Positions 17,281 to 27,766 of a stretch of 44,213 nt of DNA are shown here, one piece after another. Each line of letters begins with the position of its first letter. The first letter of the stretch is position 1. Both the position numbers and the translations under genes were made by a program. Location of the stretch: positions 1-44,213 of the forward strand of contig NZ_JAQFVG010000245.1 of NCBI RefSeq assembly GCF_029439455.1. Reading direction: 5' to 3'. The notes under the pieces were generated by a model. The model saw nothing but the letters and a program-made list of their open reading frames with translations, was not told the origin of the DNA and did not search any database. This stretch comes from Caballeronia sp. BR00000012568055 (GTDB taxonomy: Bacteria; Pseudomonadota; Gammaproteobacteria; Burkholderiales; Burkholderiaceae).

Positions 17281-19620
17281 ATGGTTGAACTGGAAATTGA
17301 CGGCAAGAAGGTCGAGGTAGCCGAAGGCAGCATGGTCATCCAGGCTGCGCATAAGGTTGACACCTACATTCCGCACTTCTGCTATCACAAAAAACTGTCG
17401 ATCGCGGCGAATTGCCGGATGTGCCTCGTCGAAGTCGAGAAGATGCCGAAGGCCGTCCCCGCGTGCGCGACGCCGGTATCGAACGGCATGGTCGTGCGCA
17501 CCACGTCCGACAAGGCTGTGAAAGCACAGCAGTCGGTGATGGAATTCCTGCTGATCAACCATCCGCTCGATTGTCCGATCTGCGATCAGGGCGGCGAGTG
17601 CCAATTGCAGGACTTGGCCGTTGGTTACGGCAAGTCGCAGTCGCGCTATAGCGAAGAAAAGCGCGTGGTGTTCCACAAGAACGTCGGTCCGCTCATCTCC
17701 ATGGAAGAGATGACGCGCTGTATCCATTGCACGCGCTGTGTGCGCTTCGGTCAGGAAGTGGCCGGTGTGATGGAACTCGGCATGCTGGGCCGCGGCGAGC
17801 ATTCGGAAATCACCTCGTTCGTCGGCAAGACGGTGGACTCGGAACTGTCGGGCAACATGATCGACTTGTGCCCGGTCGGCGCGCTTACCAGCAAGCCGTT
17901 CCGCTACAGCGCGCGGACGTGGGAACTGTCGCGCCGCAAGTCGGTGAGTCCGCATGATTCCGTTGGCGCGAATCTGGTCGTGCAGGTGAAGAACAACCGC
18001 GTGATGCGCGTCCTGCCGATGGAAAACGAAGCCATCAACGAATGCTGGATCTCGGATAAGGATCGCTTCTCGTACGAAGGCCTGAACAGCGACGAGCGTC
18101 TGACCACGCCGATGCTCAAGCAAGGCGGCAACTGGATCGAAACCGACTGGCAGACTGCGCTCGAATACGTGGCGAAGGGGCTGAAGGGCATCAAGGCGGA
18201 TCATGGCGCGAATGCCATCGCTGCCTTGGCTACGCCGCACAGCACGGTCGAAGAACTGCATCTGTTGAAGCAACTGGCTGAAGGCGTCGGTACGCCGAAC
18301 GTCGATTTCCGTTTGCGTCAGAGTGACTTTTCCGCACCGGTCGGCGCAGGCGCACCGTGGCTCGGCGTGAGCATCGCCGACCTGACGATGATCGACACTG
18401 CTTTCGTGATCGGCTCGTTCCTGCGTCGCGATCATCCGCTGTTTGCCGCACGTCTGCGTCAGGCCGCGAAGAACGGCGCAATGGTCACGTTCCTTAACGC
18501 CAGCAACGACGACTCGCTGATCCCGACCGCGCATCGCCTGGTCGCGGCGCCGTCGGCGTGGCTCGATCAACTGGCGGGTATCGCAGCGGCTGTGTCGGAA
18601 GCGCGCGGTGCCGCGTTGCCGGAAGCGTTCGCGGGCCGCGAAGTATCGGCGGCGCATAAGGATGTGGCGGCATCGCTGTCGGCGGGTGAGAAGCGCGTGG
18701 TGCTGCTCGGCAACGTCGCGGTTCAGCATCCCGATTTCGCGCAGATTCAGGCCGCCGCGCAATGGATCGCCGATAACACCGGCGCGACGCTCGGCTTCCT
18801 CACGGAAGGCGCGAACTCGGTCGGCGCGTACCTCGTCGATGCACTGCCGGGCGAAGGCGGTCTCAACGCACGCGAAGTGTTCGAGCAACCGCGCAAGGGT
18901 TATGTCCTGCTGAACGCCGAACCCGAATTCGATACGGCCAATCCCGCGCAAGCCATCGCCGCGCTGAAGGCTGCGGAAATGGTCGTCGTGATGTCGCCGT
19001 TCAAGCACGGTCTCGATTACGCCGATGTGCTGCTGCCGATCGCGCCGCACACCGAAACATCGGGCACCTTCGTCAACGCGCAAGGCACGGCGCAGTCGTT
19101 CAACGGCGTAGTGCGCGCATTGGGCGATACGCGTCCGGGCTGGAAGGTTCTGCGCGTGCTCGGCTCGATCCTCGGCTTGCCGGGCTTCGACTTCGACACC
19201 GCCGAAGAAGTGCGCGTCGCGGCACTCGGCACGGGTGAACTGACCGCGCGTCTGTCGAACAAGACGACCGTGACGGCCAAGCGCGCGGCATCGAACGTGA
19301 CGCTGAACGGCAGCGGCCTGCAACGTCTTGCCAATGTGCCGATCTATCACGCCGACGCACTCGTGCGCCGCGCGTCGTCGCTGCATCTGACGGCCGCCGC
19401 CCGCGATGCCAATGTCGCCGGTCTGCCGACGTCGCTGTTCGACAAGCTCGGTCTGAAGGACGGCGACGCCGTGCGCATCAAGCAAGGCAATCTGTCTGTG
19501 ACGCTTCCCGCCGTTCGCGATGCGAATCTGGCGGAGTCGGTGGTCCGCGTATCGGCGGGCACGTCAGCCGGCGCCGCACTCGGCGGCCTGTTCGGTGAAC
19601 TGGTAGTGGAGAAGGCGTAA
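17281..19620 (+). CDS. nuoG: NADH-quinone oxidoreductase subunit G
   Basis: A 779-residue iron-sulfur subunit of the peripheral arm. The N-terminal ferredoxin-like domain binds [2Fe-2S] N1b ([15 protein letters not shown] and a later ACATP). It is followed by the His/Cys motif [18 protein letters not shown] for N5 and the [10 protein letters not shown] and [12 protein letters not shown] motifs for N4. The remaining two-thirds is molybdopterin-oxidoreductase-like and carries no cofactor in complex I. It is shorter than the E. coli protein, as usual in betaproteobacteria. The stop is directly followed by the nuoH ATG. Confidence 0.96.
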   Translation: MVELEIDGKKVEVAEGSMVIQAAHKVDTYIPHFCYHKKLSIAANCRMCLVEVEKMPKAVPACATPVSNGMVVRTTSDKAVKAQQSVMEFLLINHPLDCPICDQGGECQLQDLAVGYGKSQSRYSEEKRVVFHKNVGPLISMEEMTRCIHCTRCVRFGQEVAGVMELGMLGRGEHSEITSFVGKTVDSELSGNMIDLCPVGALTSKPFRYSARTWELSRRKSVSPHDSVGANLVVQVKNNRVMRVLPMENEAINECWISDKDRFSYEGLNSDERLTTPMLKQGGNWIETDWQTALEYVAKGLKGIKADHGANAIAALATPHSTVEELHLLKQLAEGVGTPNVDFRLRQSDFSAPVGAGAPWLGVSIADLTMIDTAFVIGSFLRRDHPLFAARLRQAAKNGAMVTFLNASNDDSLIPTAHRLVAAPSAWLDQLAGIAAAVSEARGAALPEAFAGREVSAAHKDVAASLSAGEKRVVLLGNVAVQHPDFAQIQAAAQWIADNTGATLGFLTEGANSVGAYLVDALPGEGGLNAREVFEQPRKGYVLLNAEPEFDTANPAQAIAALKAAEMVVVMSPFKHGLDYADVLLPIAPHTETSGTFVNAQGTAQSFNGVVRALGDTRPGWKVLRVLGSILGLPGFDFDTAEEVRVAALGTGELTARLSNKTTVTAKRAASNVTLNGSGLQRLANVPIYHADALVRRASSLHLTAAARDANVAGLPTSLFDKLGLKDGDAVRIKQGNLSVTLPAVRDANLAESVVRVSAGTSAGAALGGLFGELVVEKA

Positions 19621-20685
19621 ATGGGCTTGTTCGATACGATCAACGCAGGCGGCACGCAGATTCTGGGCGTCGCATGGCCGACGGTGTGGGCACTGGTCCG
19701 CATTCTCGTGGTGGCGGTGGTGATCCTGCTGTGCGTCGCGTACCTGATTCTGTGGGAACGCAAGCTCATCGGCTGGATGCATGTGCGTCTCGGTCCGAAC
19801 CGCGTCGGTCCCGCAGGTTTGCTGCAGCCGATCGCCGACGTGCTGAAGCTGTTGCTGAAGGAAGTGATTCAGCCGACCGCCGCCAGCAAATGGATCTACA
19901 TGATCGCGCCGATCATGACCGTGGTTCCGGCCTTTGCCGTGTGGGCGGTGATCCCGTTCCAGGCGCAGGCGGTGCTCGGCAACATCAACGCCGGTCTCTT
20001 GTACGCGATGGCGATTTCGTCCATCGGCGTGTATGGCGTGATTCTGGCGGGCTGGGCGTCGAACTCGAAGTACGCGTTCCTCGGTGCTATGCGCGCGGCG
20101 GCGCAGATGGTGTCCTACGAAATCTCGATGGGCTTCGCGCTCGTCGTGGTGCTGATGGTCGCCGGTTCGCTGAACATGTCGGAAATCGTGATGTCGCAGC
20201 AGCGTGGCATGTTCGCGGGTTGGGGCATCAACTTCCTGTCGTGGAACTGGCTGCCGCTGCTGCCGATGTTCGTCGTGTACTTCATCTCGGGTATCGCTGA
20301 AACGAACCGTCACCCGTTCGACGTGGTGGAAGGCGAATCGGAAATCGTTGCGGGCCACATGATCGATTACTCGGGTATGGCGTTCGCGCTGTTCTTCCTC
20401 GCCGAGTACATCAACATGATCGTGATCTCGGCGATCGCCACGACGCTGTTCCTCGGCGGCTGGGACGCACCGTTCGGCTTCCTGTCGTTCATTCCGGGCG
20501 TGTTCTGGTTCGTCTTCAAGGTTTTCCTGCTGCTGTCGGTCTTCATCTGGGCGCGCGCGACATTCCCGCGTTACCGCTACGACCAGATCATGCGTCTGGG
20601 CTGGAAGGTGTTCCTGCCGGTATCGGTGATTTGGGTGGTCGTGGTCGGCTTCTGGATCATGTCGCCGCTCAACATCTGGAAGTAA
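19621..20685 (+). CDS. nuoH: NADH-quinone oxidoreductase subunit H
   Basis: A 354-residue membrane subunit with about eight transmembrane helices linking the peripheral and membrane arms at the quinone channel. Family motifs are [31 protein letters not shown], and the acidic loop [20 protein letters not shown]. It begins immediately after nuoG with no spacer, and nuoI follows after 24 bases. Confidence 0.97.
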   Translation: MGLFDTINAGGTQILGVAWPTVWALVRILVVAVVILLCVAYLILWERKLIGWMHVRLGPNRVGPAGLLQPIADVLKLLLKEVIQPTAASKWIYMIAPIMTVVPAFAVWAVIPFQAQAVLGNINAGLLYAMAISSIGVYGVILAGWASNSKYAFLGAMRAAAQMVSYEISMGFALVVVLMVAGSLNMSEIVMSQQRGMFAGWGINFLSWNWLPLLPMFVVYFISGIAETNRHPFDVVEGESEIVAGHMIDYSGMAFALFFLAEYINMIVISAIATTLFLGGWDAPFGFLSFIPGVFWFVFKVFLLLSVFIWARATFPRYRYDQIMRLGWKVFLPVSVIWVVVVGFWIMSPLNIWK

Positions 20686-20709
20686 CGGAACGAGAGCGAC
20701 GAAACCATC

Positions 20710-21198
20710 ATGAACGCAATCCAAAACTTCTTTAAGACCTTCTTCCTGACCGAACTGCTGAAGGGTCTCGCGCTGACGGGCAAGTACACGTTCCAGCGCA
20801 AGATCACGGTGCAGTTCCCGGAAGAGAAGACGCCGATTTCGCCGCGCTTCCGCGGTCTGCACGCGCTGCGCCGCTATGAAAACGGCGAAGAGCGCTGCAT
20901 CGCCTGCAAGCTGTGCGAAGCGGTGTGCCCGGCGCTGGCCATCACGATCGAATCGGCAACGCGCGCGGACAATACGCGCCGCACGACGCGTTACGACATC
21001 GATCTGACCAAGTGCATCTTCTGCGGTTTCTGCGAAGAAAGCTGCCCGGTGGATTCGATCGTCGAGACGCATATCCTCGAATACCACGGCGAAAAGCGCG
21101 GCGATCTGTACTTCACGAAGGACATGCTGCTGGCGGTGGGCGATCGTTACGAAACGGAAATCGCTGCATCGAAGGCGGCAGATGCGCCTTACCGTTGA
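20710..21198 (+). CDS. nuoI: NADH-quinone oxidoreductase subunit I
   Basis: A 162-residue peripheral subunit with two [4Fe-4S] clusters (N6a and N6b). The ligand sets are [16 protein letters not shown] and [16 protein letters not shown]. The amphipathic N-terminal helix ([19 protein letters not shown]) places it against the membrane arm. It is encoded between nuoH and nuoJ, with a 96-base gap before nuoJ. Confidence 0.97.
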   Translation: MNAIQNFFKTFFLTELLKGLALTGKYTFQRKITVQFPEEKTPISPRFRGLHALRRYENGEERCIACKLCEAVCPALAITIESATRADNTRRTTRYDIDLTKCIFCGFCEESCPVDSIVETHILEYHGEKRGDLYFTKDMLLAVGDRYETEIAASKAADAPYR

Positions 21199-21294
21199 TC
21201 GCTCGGGAGAGAGATGTAGTACCGAGGCACGCGCTTAAAGGCGAGACTTGCCCGAAAGCGCCGACCCACAAAGCCTAACGATGAACCGGTAATC

Positions 21295-21972
21295 ATGGAA
21301 TTCACAACCGTACTGTTCTATATCTTCGCGCTGCTGCTGACTTTGTCGGCGCTGAAGGTGATCACTTCGCGCAACCCGGTGTCGTCTGCGCTCTTCCTCG
21401 TGCTCGCGTTCTTCAACGCGGCCGCGATCTGGATGCTGTTGCAGGCCGAATTCCTCGCGATCCTGCTGGTTCTCGTCTACGTCGGCGCGGTGATGGTGCT
21501 GTTCCTGTTCGTGGTGATGATGCTGGACATCAACATCGACGAATTGCGGCGCGACTTCAAACGTTTTGTGCCGCTGGCGAGTATCGTCGGCGCGATCATC
21601 GTGATCGAAACGGCGCTGATTCTGTGGCACGGCTACGGCGCGACGTTCTCGCCGCAGACCTCGGCTGCGGTGACGGGTGCGTCGGTAATGCCGAATACGC
21701 AGTTGATCGGCAAGGTCATCTACACGGACTATATTTTCGCGTTCGAAATCGCCGGTCTCGTGCTGCTGGTCGCGATCATCGCGGCTATCTCCCTCACGAT
21801 CCGCGACAAGAAGGACAAGAAAACGCAAACGGTCAGCCAGCAGGTCAAGGTGCGCCGCGAAGATCGCGTGCGTCTGGTGAAGATGCCGGCGGAAACGCAA
21901 GCGCCCGACGCGTCGACGGAACCGGCAGTCACCGGCAACATCGGCGCGGGCACGGTGGACAACAAGGGCTGA
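21295..21972 (+). CDS. nuoJ: NADH-quinone oxidoreductase subunit J
   Basis: A 225-residue membrane subunit with five predicted transmembrane helices. The third helix carries the conserved [19 protein letters not shown] segment, including the pi-bulge region. A hydrophilic C-terminal tail of about 55 residues, first Lys/Arg-rich ([21 protein letters not shown]) and then low-complexity, extends past the last helix. It is cotranscribed with nuoK 23 bases downstream. Confidence 0.96.
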   Translation: MEFTTVLFYIFALLLTLSALKVITSRNPVSSALFLVLAFFNAAAIWMLLQAEFLAILLVLVYVGAVMVLFLFVVMMLDINIDELRRDFKRFVPLASIVGAIIVIETALILWHGYGATFSPQTSAAVTGASVMPNTQLIGKVIYTDYIFAFEIAGLVLLVAIIAAISLTIRDKKDKKTQTVSQQVKVRREDRVRLVKMPAETQAPDASTEPAVTGNIGAGTVDNKG

Positions 21973-21995
21973 GAGCGGAAGGAGATAAATCAAAA

Positions 21996-22301
21996 ATGTT
22001 GAGTCTTGCCCATTACCTGGTGCTCGGTGCGATCCTCTTTGCGATCAGCATCGTCGGCATCTTCCTGAACCGCCGCAACGTCATCATCATTTTGATGGCG
22101 ATCGAGCTGATGCTGCTCGCGGTGAATACCAATTTCGTCGCGTTCTCACACTATCTGGGCGATGTTCACGGCCAGATCTTCGTGTTCTTCGTGCTGACCG
22201 TGGCCGCGGCTGAAGCCGCGATCGGTCTCGCGATTCTCGTGACCCTGTTCCGCAGCCTCGACACGATCAATGTCGAGGACCTCGATCAGCTCAAAGGTTA
22301 A
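21996..22301 (+). CDS. nuoK: NADH-quinone oxidoreductase subunit K
   Basis: A 101-residue membrane subunit with three transmembrane helices. The two conserved buried glutamates of the proton path are in [11 protein letters not shown] and [14 protein letters not shown] 21996 is preceded by AAGGAGAT and gives the normal start [15 protein letters not shown]; the longer open frame lies in nuoJ. nuoL follows after 18 bases. Confidence 0.97.
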   Translation: MLSLAHYLVLGAILFAISIVGIFLNRRNVIIILMAIELMLLAVNTNFVAFSHYLGDVHGQIFVFFVLTVAAAEAAIGLAILVTLFRSLDTINVEDLDQLKG

Positions 22302-22319
22302 TTTCAGGCCAGGCTAGTT

Positions 22320-24386
22320 ATGTCCACGACACTCAACGAAAACCTCCTGCTCGCGGTTCCGCTTGCGCCGCTCGCAGGCTCGCTGATCGCGGGTTTGCTC
22401 GGTAAGGCGATCGGGCGGAAGGGCGCGCACAGCGTCACGATCCTCGGGGTCTTCATCTCGTTCATTCTCTCGGCGATCGTTTATAACGACGTGATCCACG
22501 GCGCGAGTTTCAACGCGACCATCTACGAATGGATGAACGTCGGCTCGCTGAAAATGGAAGTCGGCTTCCTGGTCGATACCCTCACGGCCATGATGATGGT
22601 CATCGTGACCTTCGTCTCGCTGATGGTGCACGTCTACACGATCGGCTACATGGCGGACGAAGAAGTGGGTTACGAGCGCTTCTTCTCGTACATCTCGCTG
22701 TTCACGTTCTCCATGCTGATGCTCGTGATGAGCAACAACTTCCTGCAACTGTTCTTCGGTTGGGAAGCGGTGGGTCTGGTGTCGTATCTGCTGATCGGCT
22801 TCTACTTCACGCGTGAAAGCGCGATCTACGCCAACATGAAGGCGTTTATCGTCAATCGCGTGGGTGACTTTGGCTTTCTGCTTGGCATCGGCTTGCTGCT
22901 GGCGTTCTCTGGTTCGCTGAACTACACGGACGTGTTCGCGCAAAGCGACAAGCTCGCGACCATGACTTTCCCGGGCACGGATTGGGGTTTGCTGTCGGCC
23001 GCGTGTATCTGCCTGTTCATCGGCGCGATGGGTAAGTCGGCGCAGTTCCCGCTGCACGTGTGGCTGCCGGATTCGATGGAAGGCCCGACGCCGATCTCCG
23101 CACTGATTCACGCGGCGACCATGGTGACGGCCGGTATTTTCATGGTGACGCGCATGTCGCCGCTGTTCGAGCATTCGGATGCGGCGCTGTCCTTCGTAAC
23201 GGTGATCGGTGCGATTACCGCGCTGTTCATGGGCTTCCTCGGCGTGGTGCAGAACGACATCAAGCGCGTGGTCGCTTATTCGACGCTGTCGCAGCTTGGG
23301 TATATGACGGTGGCGCTCGGAGTATCGGCGTATCCGGTTGCCGTGTTCCACCTTGGCACGCACGCGTTCTTCAAGGCGCTGTTGTTCCTTGGTGCGGGCT
23401 CGGTCATCATCGGCATGCACCACGATCAGGACATGCGCAATATGGGCGGTCTGGCGAAGTACATGCCGATCACCTGGATCACGTCGCTGCTCGGTTCGCT
23501 GGCGCTGATCGGCACGCCGTTCTTCTCCGGCTTCTATTCGAAAGACTCGATCATCGATGCGGTGAAGCTCTCGCATCTGCCGGGTTCGGGTTTCGCGTAC
23601 TTTGCGGTGGTGGCGAGCGTGTTCGTCACGGCGCTGTACTCGTTCCGCATGTACTTCCTCGTGTTCCACGGTCCGGAGCGTTTCCGCGGTCCGAAGCACC
23701 CCGACTCGCCGATGGGTCAGGCCGAGGCGCATGGCCACGGTCATGACGATCACGGTCACGACGATCATGGTCACGGCCACGGTCCGCATATCCCGCACGA
23801 AAGCCCGTGGGTGGTGACGCTGCCGCTGATCCTGCTGGCGATTCCGTCGGTCATCATCGGCGCAATCATGATCGGCCCGATGCTCTACGGCGATTTCTTC
23901 TCGCACGGCGTCGCGTTCGACAAGGTGATCTTCATCAGTGAGCATCACGAAGCGCTGAAGGAAATGGCCGAGGAATTCCACGGCTGGTTCGCGATGGGTC
24001 TGCATTCGGTCGCGGGTCTGCCGGTGTGGCTGGCGCTCGCGGGCGTGGTCGTCGCGTGGTTCCTGTATATGAAGCGCCCGGATCTGCCGCCGGTCATCGC
24101 GAAGCGGTTCGGCCCGATCTACACGCTGCTGGACAACAAGTACTACTGCGACAAGATCAACGAAGTCGTGTTCGCCAAGGGCGCGGTCGCGATCGGTCGC
24201 GGTCTTTGGAAAGAGGGCGATGTGGTCGTCATCGACGGCATCGTTAACGGCAGTGCGCGCTTCATGGGCTGGTTCGCCGGCGTGATCCGCTTCCTGCAAT
24301 CCGGCTACATCTACCACTACGCGTTTGCCATGATCATTGGCATGTTGGGGCTCTTGACCCTGTTTGTGACGCTCGGCGGCAAATAA
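22320..24386 (+). CDS. nuoL: NADH-quinone oxidoreductase subunit L
   Basis: A 688-residue antiporter-like proton-pumping subunit at the distal end of complex I, with the long lateral helix expected at the C-terminus. Motifs include LFFGWEAVGLVSYLLIGFY (pump glutamate), FIGAMGKSAQFPLHVWLPD and SALIHAATMVTAG. Between transmembrane segments, residues 471-493 form a histidine-rich loop with ten His in 23 positions (HGHGHDDHGHDDHGHGHG core), which is not part of the conserved core. The gene overlaps nothing and precedes nuoM by 12 bases. Confidence 0.97.
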   Translation: MSTTLNENLLLAVPLAPLAGSLIAGLLGKAIGRKGAHSVTILGVFISFILSAIVYNDVIHGASFNATIYEWMNVGSLKMEVGFLVDTLTAMMMVIVTFVSLMVHVYTIGYMADEEVGYERFFSYISLFTFSMLMLVMSNNFLQLFFGWEAVGLVSYLLIGFYFTRESAIYANMKAFIVNRVGDFGFLLGIGLLLAFSGSLNYTDVFAQSDKLATMTFPGTDWGLLSAACICLFIGAMGKSAQFPLHVWLPDSMEGPTPISALIHAATMVTAGIFMVTRMSPLFEHSDAALSFVTVIGAITALFMGFLGVVQNDIKRVVAYSTLSQLGYMTVALGVSAYPVAVFHLGTHAFFKALLFLGAGSVIIGMHHDQDMRNMGGLAKYMPITWITSLLGSLALIGTPFFSGFYSKDSIIDAVKLSHLPGSGFAYFAVVASVFVTALYSFRMYFLVFHGPERFRGPKHPDSPMGQAEAHGHGHDDHGHDDHGHGHGPHIPHESPWVVTLPLILLAIPSVIIGAIMIGPMLYGDFFSHGVAFDKVIFISEHHEALKEMAEEFHGWFAMGLHSVAGLPVWLALAGVVVAWFLYMKRPDLPPVIAKRFGPIYTLLDNKYYCDKINEVVFAKGAVAIGRGLWKEGDVVVIDGIVNGSARFMGWFAGVIRFLQSGYIYHYAFAMIIGMLGLLTLFVTLGGK

Positions 24387-24398
24387 GGCGAGGGACCC

Positions 24399-25898
24399 AT
24401 GCATTCATTTCCGATTCTTAGCGTCGCGATCTGGCTGCCGATCGTTTTCGGCCTGCTGGTCCTCGCAGTTGGCAACGACCGCAATCCGGCGCCCGCGCGC
24501 TGGGTCGCGCTGATCGGCTCGGTGCTCGGGCTGATCGTCACGATTCCGCTCATCACCGGCTTCGATACCTCGACGGCCGCGCTGCAGTTCGTCGAACAAA
24601 CGACTTGGATCGAGCGCTTCAACATCACGTATCACCTGGGCGTTGACGGCCTGTCGATGTGGTTCGTCGTGCTGACCGCGCTGATCACGGTGATCGTCGT
24701 GATCGCCGGTTGGGAAGTGATCACCGAGCGCGTGTCGCAGTACATGGCCGCGTTCCTGATCCTCTCGGGCATCATGATCGGCGTGTTCTCGACGGCGGAC
24801 GGCCTGCTGTTCTATGTGTTTTTCGAAGCCACGCTCATTCCGATGTACATCATCATCGGCGTGTGGGGCGGACCAAACCGTGTGTACGCGGCGTTCAAGT
24901 TCTTCCTGTACACGCTGGCCGGCTCGTTGTTGATGCTGGTCGCGCTGCTGTACCTGTACACACAGACGCAGACGTTCGATCTCGCCACGTGGCACGCCGC
25001 GAAGATCGGCATGACGCCGCAGGTGTTGCTATTCATCGCGTTCTTCCTGGCTTTCGCCGTGAAGGTGCCGATGTTCCCGGTCCACACCTGGCTGCCTGAC
25101 GCCCACGTCGAAGCACCGACGGGCGGCTCCGTCGTGCTGGCCGCGATCATGCTGAAGCTCGGCGCGTACGGTTTCCTGCGCTTCTCGCTGCCGATCGCAC
25201 CGGACGCGAGCCATTTCCTCGCGCCCGTGGTTATCACGCTGTCGCTGATCGCGGTGATCTACATCGGTCTGGTCGCGATGGTGCAGGCCGATATGAAGAA
25301 GCTCGTCGCGTATTCGTCGATTGCGCACATGGGCTTCGTCACGCTCGGCTTCTTCATGTTCGGACCGTCGAGCCAGCTCGGCATGGAAGGCGCGATCATT
25401 CAGATGATCTCGCACGGCTTCGTGTCGGGCGCGATGTTCCTGTCCATCGGCGTGTTGTATGACCGCGTCCACTCGCGTCAGATCTCGGATTACGGCGGTG
25501 TGGTCAATGTCATGCCGAAGTTCGCCGCGTTCGTGATGCTGTTCGCGATGGCCAACTGCGGCTTGCCGGGCACCTCCGGTTTCGTCGGCGAATTCATGGT
25601 GATTCTCGCGGCCGTGAAGTACAACTTCTGGATTGCGTTCCTCGCCACGTTCACGCTGATTCTCGGCGCGGCTTACACATTGTGGATGTACAAGCGCGTG
25701 TACTTCGGTGCGATCGCGAACGACCACGTCGCCAAGCTCACCGACATCAACAAGCGTGAGATGTTCATGCTCGTGGTGCTGGCAGCCTTCACGCTTTACA
25801 TGGGCCTGTATCCGAAGCCCTTCACCGATGTGATGCACGCGTCGGTGGCAAACCTGCTCTCCCACGTCGCGCAGTCCAAGCTGCCGCTGGCTCAGTAA
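24399..25898 (+). CDS. nuoM: NADH-quinone oxidoreductase subunit M
   Basis: A 499-residue antiporter-like subunit of the membrane arm with about 14 transmembrane helices. Characteristic segments are the LFYVFFEATLIPMYIIIGVWG pump region with its conserved Glu, read across about residues 137-157, KVPMFPVHTWLPDAHVEAPT with the pump Lys, and KKLVAYSSIAHMGFVTLG. The length is the usual one. Confidence 0.97.
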   Translation: MHSFPILSVAIWLPIVFGLLVLAVGNDRNPAPARWVALIGSVLGLIVTIPLITGFDTSTAALQFVEQTTWIERFNITYHLGVDGLSMWFVVLTALITVIVVIAGWEVITERVSQYMAAFLILSGIMIGVFSTADGLLFYVFFEATLIPMYIIIGVWGGPNRVYAAFKFFLYTLAGSLLMLVALLYLYTQTQTFDLATWHAAKIGMTPQVLLFIAFFLAFAVKVPMFPVHTWLPDAHVEAPTGGSVVLAAIMLKLGAYGFLRFSLPIAPDASHFLAPVVITLSLIAVIYIGLVAMVQADMKKLVAYSSIAHMGFVTLGFFMFGPSSQLGMEGAIIQMISHGFVSGAMFLSIGVLYDRVHSRQISDYGGVVNVMPKFAAFVMLFAMANCGLPGTSGFVGEFMVILAAVKYNFWIAFLATFTLILGAAYTLWMYKRVYFGAIANDHVAKLTDINKREMFMLVVLAAFTLYMGLYPKPFTDVMHASVANLLSHVAQSKLPLAQ

Positions 25899-25923
25899 CG
25901 CCGTGCGGAGGAACTAAAAGATC

Positions 25924-27396
25924 ATGCAAAACGCCCCTATGAGTATGTTGTGGCCCGACGCGATTCTGATGGCTGCGGTCGTCATCGCCTGGCTGAATGA
26001 CACGGTTTTCGGCCCGAAGAGCCGCGGCACCACGTATCTGATCGCGGTCGTTTCGACGATTGTGGTCGGTGTGTGGTTCGCCTTCACCGCGCTCAATCCG
26101 ACGCCGGGTTACTTCTTCACGCGCATGTATGTCGTCGATCCGTTCGCGAGCGCGATGAAAGCGGTGGTGTGTCTCGGCTACGCGGTGTCGATCATTTACT
26201 CGCGCAAGTATCTGGAAGACCGCGATCTGTTCCGTGGCGACTTCTTCCTGCTGGGCCTGTTCTCGCTGCTCGGCCAGTGCGTGATGATCTCGGGCAACAA
26301 CTTCCTCACGCTGTATCTCGGCCTCGAACTGATGTCGCTGTCGCTGTATGCGGTGATCGCGCTGCGTAAGGATGCGCCGCAGTCGAACGAATCGGCGATG
26401 AAGTACTACGTGCTCGGCGCGCTCGCATCCGGTTTCCTGCTCTACGGCATTTCGATGCTGTACGGCGCGACCGGTTCGCTCGAACTGAACGAAGTGCTGA
26501 AGGTGGTGGCATCGGGTCGTATCAACGACGCGGTGTTGCTGTTCGGCGTGATCTTTATCGTCGCCGGCGTGGCGTTCAAGATGGGCGCGGTGCCGTTCCA
26601 TATGTGGGTGCCTGACGTCTACCAAGGCGCGCCGACGGCCATGACGCTGCTCACCGGTGGTGGCCCGAAGGTCGCGGCGTTCGCGTGGGGCCTGCGTTTC
26701 CTCGTGATGGGCCTGCTGCCGTTCGCGGTGGACTGGCAGGAGATGCTGGTGATTTTGGCGGCGCTGTCGCTGATCGTCGGCAATATCACGGGTATCGTGC
26801 AGAAGAACATCAAGCGGATGCTGGCTTACTCGGCCATCTCCAACATGGGCTTCGTGCTGCTCGGCCTGCTCGCGGGCGTGGTCGATGGCAAGGTGAACAG
26901 CGCGGCCGGCGCATACGGTTCGGCCATGTTCTACAGCATCGTCTATCTGGTGACGACGCTTGGCAGCTTCGGTGTGGTCATGCTGCTCGCGCGCCGTGAC
27001 TTCGAAGCCGAAATGATCGATGACTTCAAGGGCCTGAATCAGCGCAGCCCGGTGTTCGCCTTCGTCATGATGATCATGATGTTCTCGCTCGCCGGCATTC
27101 CGCCGACGGTCGGCTTCTACGCGAAGCTCGCTGTGCTCGAAGCAACGATGAACGCCGGTTTGACGTGGCTCGCTGTGCTGGCCGTGCTGACGTCGCTGGT
27201 GGGCGCGTTCTACTACCTGCGTATCGTCAAGCTGATGTATTTCGATGCACCGCAAGACACGTCGCCGATCGTCGCGGGCGGGCTGAATCGGTCGCTGCTG
27301 ACGTTCAATGGTCTGGCCGTGCTGGTGCTCGGTCTGGTGCCGGGTCCGCTGATGTCGGCTTGCCTGACGGCGATCACGCATACGCTGCCGCTGTAA
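25924..27396 (+). CDS. nuoN: NADH-quinone oxidoreductase subunit N
   Basis: A 490-residue antiporter-like subunit of the membrane arm. It has the GLELMSLSLYAVIALRK segment with the pump Glu, FKMGAVPFHMWVPDVYQGAPT with the pump Lys, and KRMLAYSAISNMGFVLLG. ATG 25924 follows GGAGGAACTAAAAGATC; another ATG six codons later is possible. The stop TAA overlaps the ATG of the next gene (TAATG). Confidence 0.97.
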   Translation: MQNAPMSMLWPDAILMAAVVIAWLNDTVFGPKSRGTTYLIAVVSTIVVGVWFAFTALNPTPGYFFTRMYVVDPFASAMKAVVCLGYAVSIIYSRKYLEDRDLFRGDFFLLGLFSLLGQCVMISGNNFLTLYLGLELMSLSLYAVIALRKDAPQSNESAMKYYVLGALASGFLLYGISMLYGATGSLELNEVLKVVASGRINDAVLLFGVIFIVAGVAFKMGAVPFHMWVPDVYQGAPTAMTLLTGGGPKVAAFAWGLRFLVMGLLPFAVDWQEMLVILAALSLIVGNITGIVQKNIKRMLAYSAISNMGFVLLGLLAGVVDGKVNSAAGAYGSAMFYSIVYLVTTLGSFGVVMLLARRDFEAEMIDDFKGLNQRSPVFAFVMMIMMFSLAGIPPTVGFYAKLAVLEATMNAGLTWLAVLAVLTSLVGAFYYLRIVKLMYFDAPQDTSPIVAGGLNRSLLTFNGLAVLVLGLVPGPLMSACLTAITHTLPL

Positions 27397-27716
27397 TGTC
27401 GGCTGCGGGTTGGTTTATCGTGCTGTTGGCGTTCGTGTGCGCCAACCTGCCGTTCGTGAATCAGCGTCTTTTTGGCGTCGTGCCCGTGCCGCTTCCGGCG
27501 GCGACGGGGCGCAAAGCGCCGAAGAAGAGTGCGTGGATTCGTATCGGCGAGCTTATCGTTCTGTATTTCGCGGTCGGCGCGCTCGGCTTCATGCTGGAAG
27601 CGCGCGCCGGCAACCGCTTCGATCAGGAATGGCAGTTCTATGCCATCACCTTCAGTCTTTTCGTGGTGTTCGCTTTTCCGGGCTTCACGTACCAATACCT
27701 CGTCAAACGCCGCTGA
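27396..27716 (+). CDS. DUF2818 family small membrane protein, last gene of the nuo operon
   Basis: A 106-residue protein with three predicted transmembrane helices (about 3-20, 45-65 and 78-97) and a Lys/Arg-rich cytoplasmic loop (ATGRKAPKKSAWIR). The start overlaps the nuoN stop in TAATG, so it is translationally coupled to complex I genes. Similar proteins follow nuoN in many betaproteobacteria (DUF2818, by recognition). An accessory or assembly role in complex I is plausible from the coupling but not shown. Its stop codon lies inside the operon terminator hairpin. Confidence 0.88.
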   Translation: MSAAGWFIVLLAFVCANLPFVNQRLFGVVPVPLPAATGRKAPKKSAWIRIGELIVLYFAVGALGFMLEARAGNRFDQEWQFYAITFSLFVVFAFPGFTYQYLVKRR

Positions 27717-27743
27717 CGGCCACGCGCCGTTCGCGGCTTTTTT
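27709..27743 (+). terminator. Terminator of the nuo operon
   Basis: A two-part stem: GCCGC (27709-27713) with GCGGC (27733-27737), then a 2-by-2 internal loop, then ACGGC (27716-27720) with GCCGT (27726-27730). It is followed by six T. The TGA of the DUF2818 gene lies within the stem. Confidence 0.8.
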
Positions 27744-27766
27744 GCTCACAAGGCAAAGGGCTCAAA

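Noticed and set aside
17272..19485. Long minus-strand open frame of about 737 codons opposite nuoG
   Set aside because: Same cause: composition-driven antisense frame over a complete nuoG, with no motif and no plausible start context.
23736..23800. Short repeated GGTCACGACGATCA-like units as a CRISPR or regulatory repeat
   Set aside because: They are in-frame codons for the His/Asp/Gly loop of NuoL, without spacers of constant length.
22314..24404. Minus-strand open frame of about 696 codons opposite nuoL
   Set aside because: Antisense shadow; its sequence is dominated by Arg, His, Asp and Gln runs that mirror the Leu/Ile/Val codons of nuoL.
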